DNA of 64,000 bases from Helianthus annuus (Eukaryota; Streptophyta; Magnoliopsida; Asterales; Asteraceae): contig NC_035440.2 of the NCBI RefSeq assembly GCF_002127325.2, forward strand, positions 76,130,982 through 76,194,981, written 5' to 3'. The position numbers and the translations under genes were made by a program. The notes under the pieces were generated by a model. The model saw nothing but the letters and a program-made list of their open reading frames with translations. It made no database searches and had not been told where the DNA came from. Positions within the stretch are counted from its first letter, which is position 1, and the number at the start of each line of letters is the position of its first letter. Below are positions 48,151 to 60,837 of this stretch, in pieces.

Positions 48151-49422
48151 TCAACGTCGCATATTGTGGCGACATCGAGCGATAGAATAAGTATACATAT
48201 AAAAGTTTTCGTCAAGAGTCGTACCATCAACAGCGTTGTCCTGCGTCTGGTTGGTGTTGATGTGGTAGATTCTTGTTGGAGCTGCGGTTGCTGGGGGTGC
48301 GAGCTGCGGTGGCGGTGCGAGAAGTGCTAGCATGCCTTGATGTCGCGGTCCTGTGCGGCAGCGGCGTGTGAAGTGGCCGTAGCAGTTGCAATTGATGCAA
48401 TAGCGACAACCAGTTCCCGCTTGGTGGTGATAGGTACACTTTTGACACAGGGGAAGAGTTCCCGTGCAGGCGCGCTTTTGGTGAGCTAGAACTGCTCGAA
48501 GAGGTTCGGGTTGAGGTAGTTCAGTTGCTGAGGAGTTTAGGCTTGAGCTCCTTCTCTTGTAGCTAGGCTGAGCGTCTTGTGGTGGTGCGTTGTCGTCTGA
48601 GGATTCGTTTGAGGATTCGCTTGAGGATTCGTCTGAGGATTCGTCGGAGGATTCGATGACGATTGCTTGATTAGCCTGCCTGGTGGCATTCTTGGAGAAG
48701 AATCCCGCCAAGACTCGCTTGTCATTGATTTCTATGGCCAAAAGATAGGTTTCTTCGATGGTAGCAGGTTTTACAGCTTCGACAAAATCGCCTACACACT
48801 CAGGCAAAGCACTGATGTACTTCTTGATAGCTTTTTCAGGAGTGTCAACTTGACTTGGGCAGATAATGCTAAGCTATTTGAACCTTGCTGTGAGGCTAGC
48901 GTTGTCACCGTCAACTTGTTTGATTTCCCAAAATTCGTTTTCTAGCTTCTGGACTTCATGGGGAGGGCAATACTCTTCCTTCATGAGCTCCTTCAGCTCA
49001 TCTCAGGAGAGAGCGTAAGCTGCATCATTCCCACGTTTGGTACGCTCGGTTGTCCACCAGTCGAGGGCTCTCGGTTGGAATACTCCGGTGGCGCATGTAG
49101 TGCGAAAGTGCTCGGGGCACCCACTCTGACGAAGGGTAACCTCTATGGCCTCAAACCACTGGAGTAGTTGAGGTACACCTCCATCACCTGTGAAAACCAA
49201 CGGGTCACAGGCTTTGAAGTGTTTATAGTAGAATGTAGTCTGTGGCGCGTTGGTCTTAAAGTCTTCCGAGGTTCGAGAGTCACTGAGAGATTGAACCTGT
49301 GCAACGATTTGAGGAATGACCCTAGCCATTTCCTTGGCCACGAGTGAGGCGATCCTCTTATCGACGCTTCGTCTGGCTCTTCTCCTGGTTGTACATCTCG
49401 AGGTAGAATCGTTCGAAGACAT
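48151..49422 (-). pseudogene. Ty3/gypsy gag of element E (two nonsense codons)
   Basis: ATG 49422-49420 (MSSNDSTSRCTTRRRARRSV). One frame of 424 codons runs to 48151. A capsid-type region covers about residues 65-220 (KACDPLVFTGDGG, LQWFEAIEVTLRQSGC, RALDWWTTER, KAIKKYISALPECVGDFV). A serine/acidic repeat (SSDESSDESSSESSN) and a basic region come next, then an intact zinc knuckle C-x2-C-x4-H-x4-C (CINCNCYGHFTRRC) near 48385-48345. In-frame stops: TGA 49005-49003 and TAG 48876-48874. There is no frameshift. Protease does not follow. The product would have been a nucleocapsid/capsid protein. It is a different family from the gag of element A. Confidence 0.87.
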
Positions 49423-50604
49423 CTAAACGATGAGAGATTTGGAGTGAGATTCGATCATAATGATTTTGAGTATGCGATGTGATTGAGCGCGTTTAAAATT
49501 TGTTGCAGGTAGTATAGTAATACGTATTCACATAGGAGCCACATAGAAGACATGAGATTCCTAAGTTCTCACGTGTAACACATATAATCGTATAATATAT
49601 ACTTATACATATTTTTATGTAGATTGCGCGAGGACGCGATGAAGAGAGAGAGAGAGCGAGTTGTTAAACTTTAGTTTTGTTGCGGACATTCGGCTTTTGT
49701 TTTAGATTGCGATGGTTGTGCGAGTTGTATGTTCGTAAGGCGGGGAAACGAAAATTGATAAATCGGGAAATCGAAAATGCGTAAAATTTTCAATCGAAAA
49801 CACATAGTATCGTAATAAACTCGATGACGCGTAAAAATCGGCGATCGCGGGCTTAAAATAGATGGAGTGTCTGGGGTGTTAGACATTGACTGCCCAAAGT
49901 GGTTCGACTATCCTCAACAAGTTCGAGCTCATGCGTTGACCTAATGGACTTTGCCCTCACCGGGATGCGGCTACGACACTCATCCTTCCAGCTATTACGC
50001 AGCTCGAGTTATTGGAACAGTCGAGACTTTGGTGAGAGCTTTTGAAAACCATTTTAAGGAGTGGAACAGGTTACTAAGATGCGGGTTTCACCCCTAACTT
50101 AACAACTTCGCTCCCAGTTGTGGTTGTGCTCACCGAATCAGTCTGGGAGTTCCACTAGATAGAGATGGAGAGCTTTGTTGAGATGTGGATGTCACTCCTA
50201 GCTCAACGAAAGGTTCTCGTGCTAGAATAATACGCTGAGTGAGTGATCTCATCAAGAGTTCTTGGCTTTCACACCTAATCTCATCAAAATCATTCGTTGG
50301 TGTTATGCGAGCGTTTTTGAAAAAGTGTGTATTGTGTTAGCCTTAGGAAAGGCAAGAGTATGTTTTCAGCCTTAGGAAAGGCTCCTTCGTACGAAGCTGT
50401 ATGTGCGGAAGTTCATATGAAGATGTAGTTTTCGCGAGTTCGAATGAGAGTGTAACAGCATGTAGGTTCGTACAAAACCCCTACTGGGTTCCTACATAGC
50501 AACAAACCAGCTGTTCAAAGGTAGGTACTTAGACTAGAGACTAGGCCAATTCTAAGACATCAAAACCCGGACTAGGTCTTGTCTTTCCTAATTCCCTATA
50601 GTTA
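49423..50604 (-). other. Leader of element E
   Basis: 1.2 kb between the primer site and gag ATG. ORFs here have no domain. Repeated words such as CCTTAGGAAAGGC (near 50340 and 50373) are seen. Confidence 0.7.
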
Positions 50605-50618
50605 TGGCTCTGATACCA
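50605..50618 (-). other. Primer-binding site of element E
   Basis: The minus strand reads TTGGTATCAGAGCC, initiator-Met type, close to the LTR start at 50622. Confidence 0.85.
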
Positions 50619-50982
50619 ACCTGTCACGCCCCAACCGATGGCGGAATCATCGGGGCGCGGCACTAGGGGATTCAGATTGCTCAAGAGAATCCATAACAAC
50701 TTTTTAGTGGCAATATTTAATGCGTTCATTATCCCATACTAATAAACAATATATCAGTAAATAGTTATATAGATTTCATATTCTCTCAAACAATACAAAC
50801 CCAACAACCTAGATTTATTGTGAGTTTCTAGACTTCCTAGCTTGATTCGAGATAGTCTGCGATTTAACCTACAACATACGTTAAAATATTGTCAGTACAA
50901 AATGTACCGACGAGTATACATGTTTGAAATAGTATAAAATAGATAAAAGCGCTGCGAATTTCCACATACATAAATGAGATAC

Positions 50983-51441
50983 TGTAGGATCGTTTGTTGA
51001 CCTAACGAGTCGTTCAGAGAAGATCTAGTCCAGATTAAGAGGCGGAAACTAATAACCTGGTGCAATTGAAGCCGTATTCACTTTAATATCGCTGTTGTAT
51101 TGATTTCCAATGCAATTACAAGGTTTCACAGCACTTCGGCAGCACTTCGTGGCTCGCCGGAAGGAATAACACTGTTGCTATGTGCTGGATCGCCCCTAGG
51201 TATATATAGATATCTTGGACCGCCCATACGACATGTCCGTATGAGCGGTTCCACCTCAATGCCATAAAAGCGATCCTAACATGTCTATAAAGGCGATCCA
51301 GATCAACACTTGACACATAAGCGATCCTAGAATGTACAAATAAGTGGTCCATAAACAAAATATCTATTCTAGGACTCTGTATCATCTCTGATCTTCTAGA
51401 CTTGATGAATGACGTACTCAGCAGACGTAGGTGCACTAACA
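50983..51441 (-). repeat. 3' LTR of element D
   Basis: 459 bp with TATA-like TATATATAGATATC near 51200 and GAGCGGTTCC/AAGCGATCC words. Only about four differences from the partner LTR. Confidence 0.93.
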
Positions 51442-53433
51442 AACTCCCCCTCGGATGTTGACGGAGTCTTCATCAATGTCTTCATTCCAGTCTGCAATCT
51501 ACAATCTTCATCAGTCGACAATCTGCCTTTGAAATATCTGTCGTTCCAAGAATCCTGATTCTCTATCTCTATCATCAACACACTCTACTCTCTTGAATGT
51601 TAACTTGGTATCTTCAAACTCCCCCTCTCACACAGCTGGGATCTTAGTCTGGAATTCAAACTTCATCAGGTTTAAGATCATAACCTGGCACTTTAATACC
51701 TGCACAATCTCTACCCAACCATAAGTTTCTATAAAAATAAAATTTTTCAACAATTTTAGAAACTATGATGAATACATCACAATAATAATAATTTTGCATT
51801 CAAGAATATTATTGGATTTCATCAAAAACAATTTTATCATTTCTCTTTCAAACACTCCCCAAACCAGTTCTTCAAGTTTAGCACTTTGAATTTCGAAAAT
51901 CAGCATCTCAGCATCAATTGTCGAAAATCTTTTTGATTTTTCAAAATTTATGCTAAAACACACTGAAAATCTTTTTGGATTTTCTGAATGAAAGAAAATG
52001 CAGAAATGAAATATTTACAGACAATATTTTTGTGATTTCGTGCAAGAGGATCATATCAGTTTTAAAACATATCACTAACACCGTTAAGCTTGATTACATG
52101 ATAAGTTCTAAACAATTTACCTAGATTGTCAGTATGTTTGTCCACTTAAATTTTCAACACAAATTTCAATCGATTCGAGATACGATATTAATGTTTTAGA
52201 GACTTAAACTTAATTGTGTATCACTCCACTTGAATATACTCCCGTATCCAGATCCCAAATATTCAGTCTTACAGGTGAGTATACCACAGATGATATCTGT
52301 AAAGGGGTAATGTGCGAGGGCCGTGAGAGCTCAGGTCGATACTTCCGTATACGCAGAGAGATGACGGCTTCGACTTTTGGTGGGTCCCCTTTAGAGGATC
52401 TTTTGTTACAACAGCAAAGATTACCAATTTTATTGTTTAATCAGTTTGCTGAGGGCGGCGCTTATATTTCAAAGCTTTTTGCAGAAAGTATTATTCGGGG
52501 ACTAGGTCAGTATTTCCATACAGCAGAAGTCCCGGAATAATACCCCAGATATCACTGAGCATAAAGACCTAGTATCTCAGAATACGGGACCTTTCAAACA
52601 AGATTTCGGGGGTTACCCATATATCCAAGAATAGTTACCCACGAATCATGCAAGTTTGATTTAGGTTTATATCTCGTTTCAATTTACTAAATGTGCGAAA
52701 ATCTACTGACACATCCACAGTAAGATTGTTTATCACATTTTGACTTTACAATTCTTTAGCGTGCTGTGATAGTTCACTGATGTACTATCATTTCCTCTTT
52801 TATGCAACAAAACTCATTTTTCAATTTTATCATGTTTTTGTCTTTTTCAAATTTTCTGATGTTTTTGGATTTTCTAAAAAATTCTTACTCCCCCTAAAAT
52901 TCAAATACATCTAAAGAAAATTGAAAACAAGCTGTACAGAACATGACAACTGATATCAAAACACTTCAATTCTCCATCCGTTTGGCTTAAACAATCAGAA
53001 CTCCCCCTCACAACAAACTATTTTCCCATAATGATTTCAAAACACTTAAGTTTGTTTTAATCAGAATGGTTTTTCCGGAAAATAAGTTTAGTTGTTTTTA
53101 TCTTTTGTAAAATGGGGTTCAAATCATCACTTTGTTTACCAAATTCTTGAATGATAATTAAATCAAGTCCAATTCAATGTCCTTGATTTAACCACTTGTA
53201 AGATCTAGACCAATCACTACCATACAACCACTTGTAAATTTAGCCATTCAAGCTCTTCAAACCTGTTTTTCAACCAATTACCATCTTTAGGTTGAATTCT
53301 CAAGATGCCAATTCCTACTCCTTGCTTACAAACCTAGGAGTTCCGGCAAGTCCTGCAACTTCACAAACAGATTTAGAAAGATGCCGATTCATGATCCGCA
53401 ATACCATCTTGGGATCTCCGGCAAGTCAGGATT
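51442..53433 (-). other. 3' non-coding tail of element D with conserved block
   Basis: 2 kb without a credible gene. The part 52005-52800 is the counterpart of B 21380-22190 and C 26330-27150. Identical or near-identical words include GATACGGGAGTATATTCAAG, GATATCATCTGTGGTATACT and CAAAAATATTGTCTGTAAAT (minus). ORF 52214-52540 (plus) is antisense to it and not kept in B or C. CTCCCCCT runs at about 51444, 51620, 52892 and 53003 are polypurine-like on the sense strand. Confidence 0.82.
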
Positions 53434-56400
53434 TTATTCTTGGAAAAATATATCCACCCAAGCCTGACCATCCTTGGGTGTAACCTCATCATTTTCATCC
53501 CTTTTTTCAACCGACTTGTAAACCCATCCTTTGGAAGCATAAAACTCCTGAATGCTTTGGGCCTTACCACTGGCCATTCTTCCAAAGATGCGTTTCACAT
53601 TGCCGTTGAAAGTTTTTCCAACATCAACTTTCTTTTTGTCTGAATAAAATTGATTTGGAACATCAACTTTTCCGATTTTAGATTTGTAATTTTTAGCATG
53701 TAGTGGCGGAAAATTCACATCGTCCACTTTCGGAGTTTTCTTTACAACCTTTCCTTCAACACATGGCTCCTCTGATTTTATGGAATCAGATTCATCACCA
53801 GAACTGTTACCTGAACCTTTCACAACCCATTTCTGATTTGATTCTTTGGCTATGCGTTTGGAAGCACTCTTTGAAGATTCTCCTTTTTCATAAGTTGAAT
53901 TCTCAAAGCCTGTAAACTTCCGGGTTGATAGTTCAGTCGTTTCAACAACTTTTTCTTTCATTTTTCTTGAGATTTCCTGTTTTGGTCTGAATGTCTTCGG
54001 ACAATCTTTCGCAAGATGACCAACAGCTTTACACTGAAAACAGGATCTCTTTTCAACCTTCTTCAGAACTTCGGTCTTCTTTGGTTCTTCTTGCTTCTTG
54101 GCAAGAAATTCCTGATTTGTCTGATTTCTGAATAATTTTTCTTTTTCAGCTTCCGAAGTTTTCCCTGAAACAAACACATTTTTTTGTTTATAAAATTTTT
54201 CATTTTTATAGTTTTTCGGTGGAATAAAACCGAGACCTTTCCTTTTGAAATTACGATTATGGTTTGATTTCTGTTGAAAACTATAACCACAATTGTAACC
54301 CATTTTCTTGTTAATTCTTTGTTGATCTCTTGAAGTGTACTGTTTAGGTTTTCCGTTAAGATTAAAATCTTTTATTTCAGAAATATTAATTTCTGTGATT
54401 TTGAAAACCTTTTGAATCATTTCAATTCTGACACTTCTTATTGGAAAACTTTCATCTGAATATAATTTGTCAGAACCTTTCAAAGTATATGCCACTTTGA
54501 CTGATTCATCATTCAAATTAGATTTCGAAAGTAAAAACTCTTTGTCATAAACCCATTTGTCCTTTTTGACTGTTTGCTTTGACGCACTGGACCCAGACTT
54601 TGACTCGGGTTTTGACTCCTCATTGTCATCTTTGTCTAACACCTGATCAACCACACTTTTTATCAACTTTGACTCATGATCAGTGTCTGATGACGTGTAC
54701 GTGACATCGATACTTTCTGGCAAGTTAACCGATGGCCCAGACTCCCATTTCAAATTGATTGCTTTACTGACTCTTTCGGAATTTGGATTTTGGGGTGAAA
54801 ATCCATTTTCGACTGGGGGCGGACATCTGTTATAAGCTACACTTGTTTTCTTACCAGAAGTCTTCAATAGTTCTTCAATTTTTGTCACAGATTTTTCTTC
54901 TTCAACAATCTTCACTTCTTTAAAAATCTTCAAATCTTTTACCACTGGATAAATCCTGTCAACAACAAAAGTAGAACATGAGTAACTGTCTAACAATTTC
55001 TTGACTTTCTCAGTTTCTATCTTTTGTGTTGCCAGCTCAAGCTCGAGATCTGCACACTTCTTAATGTTATAATTTGCTGTATCAAGCTGTCTCAGATAAG
55101 CTATCTTCAAAGTATTCATAGCTTCAGCTTGTTCGCCATCAGAATCTGTATATTTGTTGATTTCTCTGTTCATGGTATCATACGATTCTTTCAGCTTGTG
55201 AATATTGTGCAACAGCTCATTGTTCTGCTTGATCAACGAATCACAATTCATACACTTTTCTTGGACCATGACCGGTTCAGCCTCTATTTTAATCTCGAAT
55301 TCAGGAACCTCTTTGACTGTCTTGCTTGAATTTAAAAATCGAGCTCTCCTCAATTTTTCCGCTTTTGCTTCTTCCTTCAATCTCTCTTCCTCTTCAGCCT
55401 CCTCTTGAATCTTTCTTCGTCTCTCTTCAGCAGCTTCCATGACTTTTCTGCATCTTTCTGCACATTTTAAATCATAAGCATTAGCAAAGAAAGCATGAGA
55501 AGTATTTTTGGCCATAAAGTCTTGATCTGTACAGAAATCATTCCAAGTAAATCCTTCAGCCAACTTCTCATCATTTTGTTCAGCTACACACACTTTGCTT
55601 TCTTTCGGAAGATATTTTTCCCAGGTAAAATTATCATATTTTCCCTGACTAACAACACATGCCCTTTTATCAACCATATCTCTTCCATGAGCTGTTTGTG
55701 CCTGATGCTGCTGTGCTGGTTGTGTGATTTGATGATAAATGGCCTTCTTGTGATAATCATTGTTTCCGAAAGGATTCTGGGCACCGGTAGCTTCACGGTT
55801 TTTACATTCCCTCTTGAAATGCCCCTTCTCCCTGCAACGAAAACATGTAACTTTAGATTTGTCAAAACCTAAAGCTGAAACATTTGCATCACGAAAATCA
55901 TCACGGCCAGTAATTTGTTTGAACTTTTCAGCACGTCTCATCACACTTGCCATACACCATTTTATATCCATCAATTCCATTTCTTCAGCATCAATTTGAT
56001 CGTAATCCTATTTCGTAAGCATTGGATTTCCGATCTTTCCTGCAACAAAACAACTATAAGATTCTAAAATCATCCCTAACAAAGACATTTGATTTTTTGC
56101 AATATCTTCAGTGTAGTCTTGATCATTTTCAAGGCTCAACACTATATTACACTGAAGTTTTCTACCATTCTTTGTTACAGAGATGTTAGGATCAAAAGAT
56201 GAAAATATTGTGCTGCTGCTTGATCCCTGGGGTGTCGTCTTCTCAGCAGAATCTTTGACACTGTAAGCAGTTTCAATCTTAGGAGAGAACTTTGTTGAAT
56301 CAGTAGCACCATGCTTGTAGTACAGACTGATATCCTGCTCTCCATCATAGTTCTTCATCCTAGCGATCTTTCTCTGCTCCATCTCTTGGGCTTCTAAATG

Positions 56401-57060
56401 TTTTATGAAGTCTCCGAGTTTCATCTTTTTGTATTCCACTTTGTTAGACTTCAGCATCATCAAGAATGTTCCCCAGATTTCATATGGAAGTGCATCTGCA
56501 AGTTTTTCAATTAATTCATCAGTATCTTTCTTAACCCCCAATTTTGTCATATTTCTCACCAAATTACAGTATCAATCAATAATTTGTTTGGTGGTTTCAT
56601 TTTTCAATCCCCGAAACAAATCAAACTCTTTCTTCATGAGAGACATTTTGTTCTTTAACATATCGTCACTTCCTGTAAACTTGGCTTCCAATTCTGTCCA
56701 TATCGAATATGCAGTTTCGTCATGTTGAAGCAAGATCAGAATATCTTCTTTTATCGCTTGCTGAAGTAGACTCACCATAAGCTTCTCATCCCGATATTTC
56801 TTTTTCTCATCTGTACTCATCTCTCGAAGTGTTAGTTGCACACCATTTTTAACTGGTTTAACATATGGTTCCTCGGTGTGTTCCCATGCATCAAGATGAT
56901 AAGCTTCAACCCAATTTCCGAATCGTTCTGACCACACGTTGTAATCATCAATATCCATGAGTTTCGGTGGTTTCTGAGACGTTCCGGTTTCATTTTCGAT
57001 CAAAGCACTTTGTGTAATCGAGGTCGGAGTAGCAAAGGCATTATAAAAATCAGTATCCAT
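53434..57060 (-). pseudogene. Giant gag of element D (1209 codons, two nonsense codons)
   Basis: ATG 57060-57058 (MDTDFYNAFATPTSITQ). One frame runs to 53434. A copia-type gag domain with QKPPKLMDIDDYNVW covers about residues 1-300. Near residue 355 lies DAEEMELMDIKWCMAS. Zinc knuckle 1 (CFRCREKGHFKREC) is near residue 400. Then come an E/K-rich region (EEAEEEERLKEEAKAEKLRR, residues 550-570), coiled coil, VVDRIYPVVKDL, an S-rich acidic part, zinc knuckle 2 (CFQCKAVGHLAKDC) near residue 1010, and the final box FPPLHAKN...GQAWVDIFF. Stops: TGA 56574-56572 and TAG 56010-56008. Family gags of copia elements are usually much shorter. The length and coiled coil recall Sirevirus gag. Confidence 0.9.
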
Positions 57061-57114
57061 CTTTCAAACTTTTCAAAAGTTCACAATGTTTTCCAAATTT
57101 TATCAATCAGTTCC

Positions 57115-57515
57115 TAAAAGCGGCCCAAAGAAATGACTGATTATCCAAATGAGCGGTCCACACACTATGTCCACTTGAACGATCGGACTAATAAGCGGTC
57201 CAATAATGTTGACTGATAAGCGGTCCGAGCAAGGTTTGAAAGAGCGATTCAGTCCTTTGATTTTGGAGCGGTCCAAGTACTGAACTATGAGCGGTTCAAG
57301 ATCAGACTAATGAGCGGTCCACACGCTGATCTTTTGAGCGATTCAAGCTTAAATTTTCGAGCGATCCAACCAAGATGTTGATTCGAGCGGTTCTCAAGAT
57401 AATTTCGAGCGGTTCCAATTGTAATTTCGAGCGGTTCCAAACGTAATTTCGAGCGGTTCCAGACAGAATTTTCGAGCGGTTCCCGAAATGACGTCAGCAA
57501 ACACGAACCGCTTTT
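57115..57515 (-). repeat. Leader array of the GAGCGGTCC word (element D)
   Basis: About 17 copies of GAGCGGTCCA or GAGCGGTTCC (sense strand GGAACCGCTCGAAA) spaced 15-30 bp between gag ATG and primer site. The same word recurs in the D LTRs as GAGCGGTTCCACC and AAGCGATCC. Confidence 0.9.
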
Positions 57516-57731
57516 TAAGCAAAAATTCAATTTTAACCAAATTTAAGCCGAATTAAGGTCTGAAAATTTCCAGGTTTTGTTAAATCATGATTCCGCACAC
57601 AATATGTAAATTTGAAGCAATTTTGACCGTAAAAAGTTGCGTTTCTCGAAAAAGAAAGGTGTAGAAGCAGAAAAAATGATGAACACGAGCTGTATATGCG
57701 AGATCTCCTCCTCCTTGGCTCTGATACCACT

Positions 57732-58190
57732 TGTAGGATCATTTGTTGACCTAACGAGTCGTTTAGAGAAGATCTAGTCCAGATTAAGAGGCGGAAACTA
57801 ATAACCTGGTGCAATTGAAGCCGTATTCACTTTAATATCGATGTTGTATTGATTTCCAATGCAATTACAAGGTTTCACAGCACTTCGGCAGCACTTCGTG
57901 GCTCGCCGGAAGGAATAACACTGTTGCTATGTGCTGGATCGCCCCTAGGTATATATAGATATCTTGGACCGCCCATACGACATGTCCGTATGAGCGGTTC
58001 CACCTCAATGCCATAAAAGCGATCCTAACATGTCTATAAAGGCGATCCAGATCAACACTTGACACATAAGCGATCCTAGAATGTACAAATAAGTGGTCCA
58101 TAAACAAAATATCTATTCTAGGACTCTGTATCATCTCTGATCTTCTAGACTTGATGAATGACGTAGTCAGCAGACGTAGGTGCACTAACA
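57732..58190 (-). repeat. 5' LTR of element D
   Basis: 459-bp partner of 50983-51441. The primer site lies immediately to its left and GATAC to its right. Confidence 0.93.
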
Positions 58191-60236
58191 GATACACAAC
58201 ATACACACTACAAGACAGATACTACCAGCTAAGTCACTCGATGACTGCGATTCGAGATCCCAAAAAGGGCGTGATTTCCTTAACTAAACCCCGTCGGGTG
58301 TGAGTCCAACTATAGTACCATATTAGCTAAGGTGGGATGTCGCCAGTAAAGGTCCTAGCACTTATGTATCGAGCATCACGTGTAAATATGTACGACAGTA
58401 ATTTGCATGTGATAATAGCTTAGAGTATAGACTGCGTTTTGATAAGTGTGTTTTTGGTAAGAACGTATGTTACACCCCAAAGTGTGTTTAAAGCGTTTAA
58501 AAAGGGGGTCAAGTATACTCACAGTGGGTGTTTAACAAGTAAACATAACTTCATTGGATTGATTGGGAGTGTGTCTGAGTTAGCCTGAGCATAGAACAGT
58601 AGCGTAAGCGTTGAACAACGTGTCAAATGATATTAGTGTCGGATGGTGAGTCGAACGGATAAGAACCCATTCGATCGGATGGTCATCCGGACGAATGGTC
58701 ATCCGAGCGGATGACCATTCGAACGAATGGTCATTTGAGTAAGAGATGAGTGTTTGTGAATTGTTTCAAAACTTTTGAAGTTTTCGTTGTAGAATAAATC
58801 ATGTCATCCGGACAGATGGCCATTCGATCGGATGGCTATTCGATCAAGAGTTTGGTAGTTTGAAATTTAACTAAGTTGTTTTGAACATGGAATAGTATGA
58901 AAGACAAGTCACCTGGTCAAATGGTCATTCGATCGGATGGTCATCCGGTCGGATGATCATTCGAGTGGGTAACTTGTTGTTTTGTAAAATTTCTAAGTTA
59001 TAGTTTCAAGGGTTCACGAAGACGGCGGGACGACGTGTCAACAACGGAACATACCAAGATCCAACTCCTCTAATCGAATGGGAATCACCCCACTCGATCA
59101 GTTTCACTATTCCCGACGAAGTTTCAGGTCTGACCCGTTAGTCGGTCATCTCTCCGGTGGAAATCCGTTTTCAAGCCGGCTCTCAACTATAAAATGAGTA
59201 GAGAGTCTGAATGAGCTTAGATTCCATCGGGTTTTGTATGAAAGTTGAAGAAAAGTTTGGAAGCAGTCGAAAAGCGTTGAGTTCTTGTTGAGATTTATGT
59301 AAAATAGTGTGGAAATCCTTTAGATCTGGACAAATCTTGATGAGATGATGCCACACTACAGTTTTCATAAGGAACCGAGATGATGTCACTTTAAGAAGTC
59401 CAAATCAGACGGTTTTAAGAGGGAAAACAATGATTTTGATGGAGAAAATAATGTAAAAGTGTTTAGTGACGAAGATTGTACAAGATTTGGAGAGAAATAC
59501 TTACGAGATAGCCTTGAATCGTGGTGAAAAGTGACTGAAGGTGCCTTGAGTGCGAGTGATCGGATGGAAGAACCAAAGTGTTGAAATAAGACACAATGGT
59601 CCTATTTATAGGCGAGGGAGAGTTAAGGCGGTGCAATGCGTGGGTCGGATGGCCAGTCGATCGGATGGCCATCCGGTCGGATGATCATTCGACTAAATGG
59701 TCATTCGATCAGACGACAGGTGCGGGTTAGTTTTTCCAACTTTCGTTTCATTCGGCGTGTTTTGTTGCGTTAAACATTGTGGATACTTTAAGCATTATAG
59801 CAAGATAAGTAGCCTCGTGTTAGGCTGCGTTTTGGTGCGATAAATTGAGTTGCGCGTGCCAACAAGTGCGCGTTTAGACATGTTTAATTTCCAGGTATTA
59901 TTATTTTTATATATATCACAGGTCATAGCATAAATAACTACGTTTCGAGTTTGTGTTGCGCTTGCACCGCATCACGACGAGCGAGGGAAGTGGCTTAAGT
60001 ACTCACGTGATGTCATCGTTACCACGACGAGCGAGGGGAGTAGTTTAAGCACTCACGCGATGTCATCGTTAGCGTTAGTGTAGTATGCGATGTGATGTGC
60101 GATATAGCGTGTTGAAAGTATGCGATATATGCGAAGTAGTGTTGTAAGTGATATGGTTACATTATGATCTGAATCTCTAGTGCTAGATGTAACGAGTGTA
60201 ACAAGAGTAACAAGCACGAAGGTGGGGGTTGCTACA

Positions 60237-60837
60237 ATCCTTTGGGCTGAAGCTGCGACTTGGGCATACCATGTTCTGAATAGAAGTTCGACAAAGGCGT
60301 TATCAGATATGACACCTCATGAAAGGTGGTTTGGAATAAAGCCAGAAGTCGATTATTTCAGAGTATGAGGATGTATTGCCCATGTAGTTATTCTAAAAGA
60401 ACGAAGGAAGAATTTGGTTGACAAGAGTAAAAAGTGTGTTCTGGTGGGTCGCATCAAAGAATCCAAAGCTTATCGACTTTTAAATTCAAAAACCATGAAG
60501 ATTCTTACAAGTAAAGATGTGGTGTTCGAAGAAAATAAGGAATGGGATTGAAATATGGATGCTACTTTGCAAGAAGAGCCTAAGTTAACATGGGGAGATG
60601 CAGCTTCCTATGTGGTTGGGAATCAAGTGATGATGAAGATGGGTTAAGCGATGATTCAGATGAAGAAATGGGTCACAAGCCATCAGATGTGGTTAACACT
60701 GAAACTGAGGAAACAAACTCAGGTGTTGATGCAGATGTCACAGGAGTAAGGGAGGGCCGTCAAAGGAGACCCCCAAGCTATCTAAAGGACTATGTTGCAG
60801 GCGAAGATGAAAGTAATTCAGTAGAAGAGTTTTGTCA
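60237..60837 (+). pseudogene. Ty1/copia integrase fragment, right part
   Basis: This continues the copia fragment cut by element E. It reads WAEAATWAYHVLNRSSTKAL and PHERWFGIKPEVDYFRV (integrase core end and the GKxP-like region), then a stop at 60366-60368, the typical CIAHV segment, and the variable acidic linker ending RRPPSYLKDYVAGEDES. Stops also at about 60549 and 60645. It ends at 60837, where another LTR begins. Direct reading shows the family; it has no activity. Confidence 0.8.

Larger units (their letters stand above)
50983..58190 (-). mobile_element. Gag-only LTR retrotransposon D
   Basis: Complete element on the minus strand. LTRs are 50983-51441 and 57732-58190 (459 bp each, ends TGTAGGATC...CACTAACA), flanked by GATAC at 50978-50982 and 58191-58195. 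The primer site (minus AGTGGTATCAGAG) is next to 57732. The polypurine tract (minus TCCGAGGGGGAGTT) is next to 51441. The interior has a 1209-codon gag (57060-53434) with only two nonsense codons, and a 2-kb non-coding tail. The LTRs differ at about four sites by eye, so this is the youngest of B, C and D. No pol domain is present, so gag-only is the original state and not a product of decay. Confidence 0.95.
43891..60236 (-). mobile_element. Gag-only gypsy-type retrotransposon E, split by element D
   Basis: The left LTR is 43891-46283 (2.39 kb). The right LTR is 50622-60236, interrupted by D (50983-58190). The ends are TGTCAC...TACA, flanked by ATCCT at 43886-43890 and 60237-60241. The primer site (minus TTGGTATCAGAGCC) is at about 50605-50618, giving minus orientation. 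The 4.3-kb interior has a leader of about 1.2 kb, one gag gene (49422-48151) and a repeat-filled 3' region (46284-48150). No pol domain is seen, so E depended on another gypsy element. It cuts a copia integrase fragment. Confidence 0.93.
50622..60236 (-). repeat. 5' LTR of element E, split by element D
   Basis: The parts are 50622-50982 and 58196-60236, about 2.4 kb together. It is very similar to 43891-46283. Differences include a lost stretch of the CGGATGG array near 58800 and an inserted segment near 59790-59830 (AAGCATTATAGCAAG). Confidence 0.9.

Noticed and set aside
52214..52540. 108-codon ORF in the tail of element D
   Set aside because: Antisense to the conserved block and not kept in B or C.
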